Of a stretch of DNA of 6,381 nucleotides, positions 1 to 6,381 are shown in pieces. Made by a program: the position numbers and the translations under genes. Each line of letters starts with the position of its first letter. The first letter of the stretch is position 1. The notes below the pieces were generated by a model. The model made no database searches, had not been told where the DNA came from, and was given only the letters and a program-made list of their open reading frames with translations. Source of the stretch: Lachnospiraceae bacterium. GTDB taxonomy: Bacteria > Bacillota > Clostridia > Lachnospirales > Lachnospiraceae. The stretch spans positions 1 to 6,381 of the forward strand of contig JAFOCX010000031.1 of NCBI GenBank assembly GCA_017380975.1, given 5' to 3'.

Positions 1-2
1 AC

Positions 3-128
3 AAGTCCGTTGATGAACTTCGTAAGTTCATGGCGGTTCATGTGGATTGTATTCTGGCGGATCGCCGGCTTCACAGGAGTGACCTTCTTGGCCTGTTTGC
101 GAGCCTTCTCGATCTTTGCCTTGGGACA
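3..128 (-). pseudogene. possible fragment of an unrelated gene on the minus strand
   Basis: On the minus strand, codons running from 128 down to 3 read as a lysine-rich, ordinary-looking peptide containing KIEKARKQAKK, TPVKPAIRQNT and MNRHELTKFINGL. Of the 41 codons from 125 to 3, 29 (71%) end in G or C, and there is no stop. The frame stays open to about 191 but loses its protein-like character above about 128. No start codon with an RBS is visible, and the 3' end lies outside the window. I do not recognise the family. If real, it is the tail of a gene whose left part lies beyond the window edge, joined to the CAP gene by a rearrangement. The overlapping plus-strand reading as a CAP N-terminus is the alternative. 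This is inference from codon pattern only. Confidence 0.3.
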
Positions 129-525
129 GGCTCCAGTTGCACAAGATGGATTTAACAGAGCGATGGCAGAAGAGGCATTTGCTTTGGTTAATCAGGAACG
201 TGTAGCAGCAGGGTTGCATGAATTGCAGTGGAATGAATCAATTTACAATCTGGCATGTACCAGAGCTCAGGAAATAGTGAGTAAATGGTCGCACGAAAGA
301 CCTAACGGGGAACTTTCAGATGATTCGATACATTCGATAGGAGGCTATTATACTACTGGTGAAAACATATCAAAATATGGGTTTACTGCAAAAGCAACAG
401 TGGATGATTGGATGAATTCGCCAGGACATCGAGAGAATATATTAAGAGATATGTTTACTCAAGGGTGCATAGCTTGCTATGGTAGTGGAGGCTATTATTA
501 TTGGGTAAATCTATTTAATGGATAA
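13..525 (+). CDS. CAP (SCP/PR1-like) domain protein, 5' end uncertain
   Basis: Residues are counted from the ATG at 13. The CAP fold is clear from about residue 54 to the end: ALVNQERVAAGL (57-68), a helix with an Arg-Ala-Gln-Glu run, SHERPNG with His94, GENIS with Glu117, SPGHRENIL with His139, and the closing YYYWVNLF strand. His94, Glu117 and His139 match the CAP cavity residues, so the domain looks intact. Bacterial CAP proteins are usually secreted or wall-associated; their activity is mostly unknown, so no reaction is claimed. The N-terminal 40 residues are hydrophobic but odd for a signal peptide: four Trp, many Phe, and Arg scattered through the core. The opposite strand of that stretch looks more protein-like. 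The frame is open to the left edge and no RBS is visible, so a start upstream, a TTG at 10, or a 5' end replaced by rearrangement are all possible. The gene ends 15 nt before a terminator and lies upstream of the giant adhesin. The CAP domain is near certain; the start is not. Confidence 0.85.
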   Translation: MNFVSSWRFMWIVFWRIAGFTGVTFLACLRAFSIFALGQAPVAQDGFNRAMAEEAFALVNQERVAAGLHELQWNESIYNLACTRAQEIVSKWSHERPNGELSDDSIHSIGGYYTTGENISKYGFTAKATVDDWMNSPGHRENILRDMFTQGCIACYGSGGYYYWVNLFNG

Positions 526-540
526 AAATATTATTTATAG

Positions 541-578
541 AAGGACTATTAGTTAAAAAAACTGATAGTCCTTTTTTT
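541..578 (+). terminator. Rho-independent terminator between the CAP gene and the adhesin
   Basis: Bases 541-554 pair with 560-573 in a 14-bp stem with one G-U wobble (T550 with G564), closing a five-A loop at 555-559. The 3' arm runs into seven T residues (572-578). It starts 15 nt after the CAP stop codon, as expected for the CAP transcript end. It also sits directly in front of the adhesin RBS, so it could act as a read-through control point for that gene. Confidence 0.9.
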
Positions 579-583
579 GTAGA

Positions 584-589
584 AAGGAG
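584..589 (+). promoter_or_regulatory. Shine-Dalgarno site of the adhesin gene
   Basis: AAGGAG lies four bases upstream of the ATG at 594. It fixes the start of the long gene, since no other in-frame start nearby has a comparable site. It begins only five bases after the T-tract of the terminator. Confidence 0.9.
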
Positions 590-593
590 AAAT

Positions 594-677
594 ATGAAAA
601 GAATTTTAAAACAAGTAGGCATATTTGTACTTGTGTTTTCTATGATGGTTCAGAGCATTGGTATGAGTGCTAATGCA
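594..677 (+). other. signal peptide of the adhesin
   Basis: Residues 1-28: a basic start (Lys2, Arg3, Lys6), a hydrophobic core VGIFVLVFSMMV, then SIGMSANA with an Ala-x-Ala signal peptidase I site at 26-28. Cleavage is predicted between Ala28 and Thr29. This supports Sec export and the chosen start. Confidence 0.9.
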
Positions 678-3600
678 ACGGGAACTACAAGTGGAAATAA
701 CTTTCATAATGATGCAACAGGAACTACAAGTGACAATAACCTTCATACGAATAGATCTACTGAAGAAAAAGCAAAGGATTCTGTTGGAACAACGGAAATT
801 CAAGAAGGAGACATTGATTTAAACGATTGGCGTCAGATGGTCCTGTGGTTTGAGAAGGAATGTAACAATGACTTTTTGGAATTGGCAGCCAAGGATCAGG
901 AATGGTGGGCTGGTCTCTTGCCAAATGAGAGAACAACTGCGGAAATGTATGCAAAATTCATCACGGCGGAAGATTCTGATCCTGAACATTATACTTTTGA
1001 AACTTTGGATGAAGTCATTCAAAAGATAGAAAGCGGATTGGCGATTGAAGAATTTTTTGATGGAACACGCTTTGTTTACCTGGAACTGAGTGATTTATAT
1101 CTGTTAAAAGAGAATGGATATACACTGGACGATGCTGCGTATTTTATGGAAGCACTGTATCAGCCTGAATTATATCAGAGTGAGTTATATGACCAGTATG
1201 CAGCTTATAAAAATGGAGAATTGAAATTAGAAGAGGAAGCAGTAGTAAAGCTGGAAATATTAAACGAAATTTCCTTGAAGATGATGCCTATGGACTATTA
1301 TGGAATATCAACTTTTTGGGAACCGGCAGTGGGAGGCAAATATGCATCTATGAGTGTATCGTCCACTGGCTATGGAGCAGGTTCTAATACTACTTTTGGA
1401 ACCCATGGAACAATCTATAAATTGACTGTTGGCGGATCAAATGGGTTTTGTTTATCTTATGGTTCAAGTGCAAGAACAGGATATATGTATGGTGATATAT
1501 TAAAGACAACGGACCGTATTGGCTGGATTGTACAGAACTATGCCAACGCAGGTTCGAAAGCATTTGTAGGTGCTCAGATTACCATATGGTGTCTTCAAAA
1601 GGGGATTACAGACAGAGGGCAGGTGGCCGCACTGATATCTACCATGGTTTATGGAAGTACATCCCAGTCAGAGGTCAGTGATATCATCAATGAAGGCCTG
1701 GCAGCATTGGACGGATCAAGCGGTAAATCTGGAACTTACTATACCTTAAGAGGTCCGTCAGGTAGTCAGGTCCCAGGGATTACATCAGAACCTAGCTGGT
1801 CTACCTACACCGGCGGCGGCTCAGGCGGCGGAGAAGGCGGCGGAGGAGAAATCCCTACACCACCTCCAGCTCCAGAACCGGAATATGATACATACTCCGA
1901 TTCCATCACCGTATCCTACAACGTACAGGTATCCAAGAAAGATATCGATGCAGGAGTGGGACTCGCAGGATGTGTCATCGAAGTTTATGAGAACGGTTCA
2001 AAGGTAGCGACACTGACTACAGGTTCTGACGGTACCGCATCCTGGTCTACTAGCCGTTCTGATTCAGCAAGTGCGGAATATTGTTCAAACTATGATGAAC
2101 TGGATGACGACGGAAGGGATGAGGTAGCAGACAGAGGATGTTATGAATCCGAAGATGATGCAAGGGTTGCAGTAGAAGATGAACTGGATGATTTTGCAGA
2201 TAGAACCTATACCTACAGTGCAAGAGAGATCACTGCACCATACGGTTACTATAATACGGACAAGAGTGCGACACCGTCCAAGACAATCGCAGGTAAAGGA
2301 ACAGCATACCTTGATTTCTCCGATAAGGAACAGCTGGCAGAACTTACCATTTATAAAGAAGGTGAAGTTCTTACTGGAGCAACCATCACAAGCAGCGGTG
2401 TTACATTCAAATATGAAGTAAAACCTCTTGCAAATGCAGTCTACAGTGTATATGCGGCAGACACGATCAAGACAGGGTACGGTGCTACTGTTTATAACAG
2501 GGGCGACCTTGTAAAGAGCGGACTTACTACCGGAGCAGACGGTAAGGTAAAACTTGGAAACCTTCATTTGGGTAAATATACCGTAAAGGAAACAAAACCT
2601 CCTCACGGATATATTTTGAACAATGCAGAAAAGAGCGTGACATTCACCTATGCAGGTCAGGATGTTCAGATCGTTTATGATACAACGGAATACCAGAACA
2701 TCCGACAGAAGGCACAGGTAAGCTTCTTAAAGCAGGATGCAGATACAAAGAATCCGCTGGACGGAGCAGTTTACGGATTGTATGCGGACAGCGACATCAA
2801 GGACTATAAAGGAAATAAGATTGTCGATAAGGGAACTCTCATTGAAAGGGTGACAACACCTGCAAACGGAAAATCCACCTTTAAGGCAGATATCCCGATC
2901 GATTTTAAATACGTGGTAAAAGAGATCACGGCACCATTTGGTTACTATAATAATGAATCACCATACAGCTTCGGATTTAACTATACGAACATGAACGAAG
3001 CCGTGGTGAAGTTCAACAACACATTTGAAAATGACCGTGTACTTGGTTACGTGGACCTTACCAAATACGACGTGGAATCGGAAAGCGACATTACACAGGG
3101 TAATGTGGAACACTTGGACGGCGCAGTATATGGAATCTATGCTGCGGAAGACATCATCCATTCGGACGGAGCGACAGGCGTGATCCATAAGAAAGACGAT
3201 TTGATTACCACCGCTACGGTGGGAGAGACTAAAAAAATCCGCTTTGGAGACCTGGAACTTGGTAAATATTACATCAAGGAACTGACTCCTCCGGACGGAT
3301 ATATGCTGGATGAGACAGTCTATGAAGTGACCATCTCTTACCATGGACAGGATATCAAGGTAGTAGAGAGAGATGAAACCGCAGCAGATGACGAGAATGG
3401 ACTGACTGTGGATGATGCAAATACATCTCATGATATCTACTCCGGTGATTACGTCATCAAACAGGGCGTGCAGTTTATTAAGACCTCTGATGATAATTAC
3501 GGAACAAACCTGGACCTTATCGAAGGCGCCGGATTCTCCGTTTATCTCATCACTGACCTTTCAAGTGTACAGAATGGAACCATTACACCAGTGAACGGAA

Positions 3601-6381
3601 ACTGGGGAGAGGAAGACGTTCTGACATTCTATGACTATGACTTTACGGGCGAATCGAAAGCGAAGCTGTATAAGCGAAGCAATGAGACATGGACGGCAGG
3701 AGATACCAAGTGGTTAAAATCCCTTGGAGGAAACCTTTATGAAGTAAAGGAAATGTTCACCGATGCGGACGGATACATCGCCACACCGGAACTTCCATTC
3801 GGTACTTATGTGATCGTGGAAACAACCACACCGGATGACCATGTGAGCGCGAAACCATTTGTTGTACATATCACACAGGACGGCGGTGTCCTTTATACGG
3901 ATGCCACAAAACAGACGGTTGATAAGAAATACTCAGAAGATGATGACCTTCGATACGGAGACAGAGCAGGCACAAAAGCAAAAGAAGGACGTGCTCTGCA
4001 GAAACAGAGAGTCATCAATAACGCGGTAACGGAAACTTACCTTCGTGTGGTAAAAGCTGACGAGGAATTTTTAGTGGCACCGGGAACACCTGTGAAACCG
4101 GAAGAAGTGGTTCGAGGTACCGTATTAAAAGAGCATGCGAAATATCTGTTAAAATGCATGAGCATTGACAAGAGCAAGAACAGCCTGACATCACTGAACT
4201 GGAAATATGATGCGGATGGATACCTGACATACTACAGTCCGGTATTAAAAGGAAACCTGGGAACTGAGGAGAATCCTTTCACTACATCCTTCTTAAAGAA
4301 GAGTGGCAAGATCGTTGATTCATACATCACACTTCCACAGGAGCTTCCTGTAGGAACCTATGCACTCATTGAGATTGGTGCACCGGACGGATATGTAATT
4401 AACGGCAGTGAACAGAAAGTCAATGATACCACATCAGGCCGTGTGAACGGTTACGAGATCGTGGATGATGCAAAGACTGGTGTAACCTTTGCCATCAGTA
4501 ACGGTTCGGTATTCCCTGACGGACAGATGGGAACCAATAAATATGCACAGACAGACAGTTTTGGCAACCTGATGGTAACGGTATTGCAAAAAAATCAGGA
4601 ACAGAAAGGGATCATTGAAATCTATAAGCATGGCGAACAGCTGGCATCTACGGAATTCTCCGAAGAAAAAACCCTATTTAAATATGAAGATGCACCGGTA
4701 GAGGGCGCGCAGTTCAATATCGTTGCAGCGGAAGATATCTATACACAGGAGCTTGATAAGTCACTCCTTTCCCAGTACGAAGTGAATGTGGATGATTACC
4801 TCATCCACAGTGAAGGTGACGTTGTAGCGACCATCACAACGGACCGAAACGGATGGGGCTATGCATCAGGTCTGTATATCGGTAAATACAAGATTGTGGA
4901 AACCGTAGCCGGAAGCGGATTTGTACTGAATACCACACAGGAAGAATTTGAGATTACAAAGCAGAATCAGGAAGTGAGCTTTGACATCGAAGCTATCGAT
5001 TATAAGAACGAAAGGCAAAAGGTGCAGATCAATGTCTTGAAAAAGGATGCTGAAACTGCAGACGTTTTGGACGGTGCGGTTTATGGACTGTATGCAGCAG
5101 AAGATATTTATACAAATATTGAATTTGATAACAGCAAATGGATCGTACGCGACACACCGGAAGTAGTCATTACGGCTGATACACTGATCGCAACAGGAAT
5201 CACTGGAGCGGACGGAAAATATCAGTTCGATGAAGATATTCCTCTTGGAAAATACTATGTAAGAGAACTGGAAGCACCGCTTGGATATTTCACCGCAACA
5301 GCGGATGTTGACGTGGATGCATCCTATGCAGGAAGCAAGGGCGGACAAACGAAAGACGTTCAGCTGCATAACGTGGTATTTGAAAACTATGTAACAAAGA
5401 CTGTCATCACAAAGCTTGACTTAACAAACGGCAAGGAACTTCCGGGTGCGACCCTGGAAGTATACGAAGTAAATGTAGATTCCAACGGTGATCCTGTACT
5501 GGGTAACGGAGAAGAGGTACTTACAAAAGTAGACAGCTGGGTATCCAAGGCAGAGGGCGGACATCTGATCAAAGGCCTGGTACTTGGCAGAACCTATATT
5601 TTAAGAGAGGTAAAACCGGCAAAGGGATATGTGACGGCAGAGGATATCGTATTTGTTTGCAATGGAACAAACAAGGTAGTTATGCTGGATGATGTGACAA
5701 AGCTTGAAATCAGCAAGAAAGATATTACAACAGGCGAAGAACTTCCGGGTGCCGTACTGGAAATATATGATGAAGAAGGTGCTATACTGCATACATGGGT
5801 ATCCACAGATACACCGCATTATATAGAAAAACTCCCTGTTGGAAAATACACACTAGTAGAGAAAAAAGCACCAAAAGGGTATAGCTACGCAGATAATGTA
5901 AATTTTGAAGTTAAAGATACCGGAGAAATCCAAAAAGTGGAAATGCTGGATGATATTCAAAAAGTGGATGTGGAGAAATCTACGGAAAATAAAGTGAATC
6001 CAGGAGAAATATTGAAATATGAGATTCATGAAGTGAAAAACTGTACAGATGAAAGATTGGAGAAATTTACACTGACAGATATTTTGCCGGCAGAAGTTTG
6101 TCTAATGGAATTATGGACCGGCACCTATAATCAGGAGGGGATTTATTCTGTAGAGTTTTTGACCAACCTTCAAAATGAGTGGCAGATATGGGAAGAAAAT
6201 TTGAGTACCATGGATAATCATCAGTTACTGCCACCAGAAACATTGGAAGAAAATGAATTTCTTACTGCATTTCGATTTTGTTTTGGAACGGTAGAGGGCA
6301 GATTTGGAAAAGTTACAGCGCCGATTTATCAGGTGCTGGTTCCGGTGAATGCCACACGCCCTTTGCGAAATGAGATTGTGT
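594..6381 (+). CDS. giant thioester-domain and SpaA-repeat surface adhesin, 3' truncated by window
   Basis: An uninterrupted frame of 1929 codons runs off the right edge. The start is the ATG at 594, backed by AAGGAG and followed at once by a signal peptide (MKRILKQ, hydrophobic core, AxA site at 26-28). In order come two 13-residue repeats (28-53); an acidic, Trp- and Leu-containing, probably helical region (about 54-235); a thioester domain (about 240-402, Cys286 and Gln328); a Gly/Pro hinge (407-430); ten SpaA/Cna-B-like modules (444-1788); and the start of a DUF11-like module (1789 on). In this family the tip thioester is thought to bond covalently with host surfaces, while the stacked modules, often locked by Lys-Asn/Asp isopeptide bonds, form a stiff stalk. 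Location is therefore inferred to be the outer cell wall. The LPxTG-type or membrane anchor is not in the window. No promoter is evident between the terminator and the RBS. Base composition changes within the gene. Similar proteins occur on Clostridial conjugative elements, but nothing here proves that setting. Confidence 0.95.
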   Translation, partial: MKRILKQVGIFVLVFSMMVQSIGMSANATGTTSGNNFHNDATGTTSDNNLHTNRSTEEKAKDSVGTTEIQEGDIDLNDWRQMVLWFEKECNNDFLELAAKDQEWWAGLLPNERTTAEMYAKFITAEDSDPEHYTFETLDEVIQKIESGLAIEEFFDGTRFVYLELSDLYLLKENGYTLDDAAYFMEALYQPELYQSELYDQYAAYKNGELKLEEEAVVKLEILNEISLKMMPMDYYGISTFWEPAVGGKYASMSVSSTGYGAGSNTTFGTHGTIYKLTVGGSNGFCLSYGSSARTGYMYGDILKTTDRIGWIVQNYANAGSKAFVGAQITIWCLQKGITDRGQVAALISTMVYGSTSQSEVSDIINEGLAALDGSSGKSGTYYTLRGPSGSQVPGITSEPSWSTYTGGGSGGGEGGGGEIPTPPPAPEPEYDTYSDSITVSYNVQVSKKDIDAGVGLAGCVIEVYENGSKVATLTTGSDGTASWSTSRSDSASAEYCSNYDELDDDGRDEVADRGCYESEDDARVAVEDELDDFADRTYTYSAREITAPYGYYNTDKSATPSKTIAGKGTAYLDFSDKEQLAELTIYKEGEVLTGATITSSGVTFKYEVKPLANAVYSVYAADTIKTGYGATVYNRGDLVKSGLTTGADGKVKLGNLHLGKYTVKETKPPHGYILNNAEKSVTFTYAGQDVQIVYDTTEYQNIRQKAQVSFLKQDADTKNPLDGAVYGLYADSDIKDYKGNKIVDKGTLIERVTTPANGKSTFKADIPIDFKYVVKEITAPFGYYNNESPYSFGFNYTNMNEAVVKFNNTFENDRVLGYVDLTKYDVESESDITQGNVEHLDGAVYGIYAAEDIIHSDGATGVIHKKDDLITTATVGETKKIRFGDLELGKYYIKELTPPDGYMLDETVYEVTISYHGQDIKVVERDETAADDENGLTVDDANTSHDIYSGDYVIKQGVQFIKTSDDNYGTNLDLIEGAGFSVYLITDLSSVQNGTITPVNGNWGEEDVLTFYDYDFTGESKAKLYKRSNETWTAGDTKWLKSLGGNLYEVKEMFTDADGYIATPELPFGTYVIVETTTPDDHVSAKPFVVHITQDGGVLYTDATKQTVDKKYSEDDDLRYGDRAGTKAKEGRALQKQRVINNAVTETYLRVVKADEEFLVAPGTPVKPEEVVRGTVLKEHAKYLLKCMSIDKSKNSLTSLNWKYDADGYLTYYSPVLKGNLGTEENPFTTSFLKKSGKIVDSYITLPQELPVGTYALIEIGAPDGYVINGSEQKVNDTTSGRVNGYEIVDDAKTGVTFAISNGSVFPDGQMGTNKYAQTDSFGNLMVTVLQKNQEQKGIIEIYKHGEQLASTEFSEEKTLFKYEDAPVEGAQFNIVAAEDIYTQELDKSLLSQYEVNVDDYLIHSEGDVVATITTDRNGWGYASGLYIGKYKIVETVAGSGFVLNTTQEEFEITKQNQEVSFDIEAIDYKNERQKVQINVLKKDAETADVLDGAVYGLYAAEDIYTNIEFDNSKWIVRDTPEVVITADTLIATGITGADGKYQFDEDIPLGKYYVRELEAPLGYFTATADVDVDASYAGSKGGQTKDVQLHNVVFENYVTKTVITKLDLTNGKELPGATLEVYEVNVDSNGDPVLGNGEEVLTKVDSWVSKAEGGHLIKGLVLGRTYILREVKPAKGYVTAEDIVFVCNGTNKVVMLDDVTKLEISKKDITTGEELPGAVLEIYDEEGAILHTWVSTDTPHYIEKLPVGKYTLVEKKAPKGYSYADNVNFEVKDTGEIQKVEMLDDIQKVDVEKSTENKVNPGEILKYEIHEVKNCTDERLEKFTLTDILPAEVCLMELWTGTYNQEGIYSVEFLTNLQNEWQIWEENLSTMDNHQLLPPETLEENEFLTAFRFCFGTVEGRFGKVTAPIYQVLVPVNATRPLRNEIV
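675..752 (+). repeat. two tandem 39-bp direct repeats at the mature N-terminus
   Basis: Copies at 675-713 and 714-752 match at 32 of 39 bases. They encode ATGTTSGNNFHND and ATGTTSDNNLHTN, with 9 of 13 residues the same. The unit is a whole number of codons, so gain or loss would keep the frame. The Thr/Ser/Asn-rich sequence is likely disordered and lies right at the signal cleavage site. Confidence 0.85.
1311..1799 (+). other. Cys-Gln thioester domain (TED-like) of the adhesin
   Basis: Residues about 240-402. Cys286 sits in GFCLSYG and Gln328 in AQITIWCL, matching the two signatures of the family: an aromatic-Cys-hydrophobic motif and a Gln-x-x-hydrophobic-Trp motif. In known TEDs the Cys and Gln side chains form an internal thioester that reacts with target amines. 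The 42-residue gap between them is short compared with the streptococcal prototypes. A second Cys (333) follows Trp332 directly. Bond formation is inferred from motifs only. Confidence 0.75.
1812..1883 (+). other. Gly-rich then Pro-rich hinge of the adhesin
   Basis: Residues 407-430: a GGGSGGGEGGGGE run followed by IPTPPPAPEPE. It separates the tip domain from the stalk and coincides with the shift from AT-rich to GC-richer sequence. A flexible hinge or secretion spacer is the likely role. Confidence 0.85.
1923..5957 (+). repeat. stalk of ten SpaA/Cna-B-like modules
   Basis: Approximate module residues are 444-580, 581-705, 706-815, 816-954, 955-1145, 1146-1337, 1338-1475, 1476-1600, 1601-1701 and 1702-1788. 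Each opens with a strand carrying a Lys (for example IYKEG 588, FLKQD 713, LTKYD 824, ITKLD 1607). Most then have a GAVYGLYA-type strand. Each has a later strand with a conserved Glu (545, 666, 777, 896, 1076, 1260, 1436, 1558, 1672, 1756) in contexts like VKETKPPHGY. Several modules end in a candidate Asn (FENYV, YKNERQ); the last two carry MLDD instead. Lys, Glu and Asn/Asp are the usual parts of an intramolecular isopeptide bond. The fifth and sixth modules are much longer than the rest. The boundaries are my estimates. Confidence 0.85.
2055..2204 (+). other. acidic two-cysteine insertion in the first SpaA module
   Basis: Residues 488-537 interrupt the first stalk module between its DGTASWS strand and the Glu545 strand. 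From Cys497 to Arg537, 18 of 41 residues are Asp or Glu. It contains LDDDGRDEVAD, and Cys516 lies 19 residues after Cys497. The layout recalls calcium-binding DxDxDG loops of the type bracketed by two Cys. Metal binding and a disulfide are inference. Confidence 0.6.
5958..6381 (+). other. DUF11-like (isopeptide-forming fimbrial type) module, truncated
   Basis: Residues 1789-1929. The pattern VDVEKSTENKVNPGEILKYE, a later KNCTDERLEKFTLTDILPAEV stretch and a following beta-rich part fit the DUF11-type layout: Lys strand, Pro-Gly, Tyr strand, then T-D-x-LP. These modules commonly sit near the wall-proximal end of such adhesins. It ends at the window edge, so the anchor is not seen. Two Cys (in KNCTD and EVCLM) are an unusual detail. 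Confidence 0.6.

Noticed and set aside
501..534. Possible promoter, TTGGGT at 501-506 with TATTAT at 529-534
   Set aside because: The 22-bp spacing is too long, and alternative pairings give poor boxes. The AT-rich stretch alone is not enough.
1812..1856. GGC/GGA-rich run as a possible frameshift or assembly error
   Set aside because: The frame continues cleanly on both sides with sensible domains, and a Gly-rich linker before a Pro-rich spacer is common in surface proteins.
2085..2606. 173-codon open frame on the minus strand
   Set aside because: It lies wholly inside the adhesin, antisense to clear SpaA modules; its peptide is Cys/Phe-rich with no recognisable domain and no convincing RBS.
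2958..3431. 157-codon open frame on the minus strand
   Set aside because: Shadow of modules 3-4 of the adhesin; low-complexity composition and no domain or start context.
4866..5369. 167-codon open frame on the minus strand
   Set aside because: Shadow of modules 7-8; Cys- and Ile-rich peptide typical of antisense reading, without motifs.
1..6381. tRNA, rRNA, CRISPR array, insertion sequence, toxin-antitoxin or phage genes
   Set aside because: Nothing of these kinds was seen on either strand; the repeats present are protein-coding modules, not spaced direct repeats.

Overview
The window looks like chromosomal or mobile-element DNA from a Gram-positive anaerobe of the Clostridia (Lachnospiraceae-like). 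This is inferred from a strong AAGGAG ribosome binding site, a U-tailed hairpin terminator, moderate-to-low G+C, and a giant secreted surface protein built of Gram-positive adhesin modules. Nothing in the window fixes the species. All convincing genes are on the + strand.

Layout. Positions 1-525 carry a small CAP/SCP-family secreted-type protein whose 5' end is peculiar. About the first 128 bases look more like a coding fragment of the opposite strand than a natural signal peptide, which suggests a DNA junction around 120-150. A 14-bp terminator hairpin with a T7 tail follows at 541-578. Only 15 nt after it, with its own Shine-Dalgarno sequence, a very long reading frame opens at 594. It stays open for 1929 codons to the right edge of the window, so the gene is truncated here.

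The long gene encodes a multidomain surface adhesin. In order it has: a signal peptide (1-28); two 13-residue tandem repeats; an acidic, probably helical region (about 54-235); a Cys-Gln thioester domain (Cys286, Gln328 in an AQITIW motif); a Gly-rich then Pro-rich hinge (407-430); ten tandem SpaA/Cna-B-like modules (444-1788); and the start of a DUF11-like module (1789 onward). The cell-wall or membrane anchor must lie beyond the window.

Read together, the two genes are a cell-surface set: a CAP protein followed by a long stalked adhesin whose tip could form a covalent thioester link to a target. Noteworthy points are the terminator almost touching the adhesin RBS, a sharp base-composition mosaic inside the adhesin (AT-rich tip and base, GC-richer stalk), an acidic two-Cys insertion in the first stalk module resembling a calcium-binding DxDxDG loop, and the chimeric 5' end of the CAP gene.
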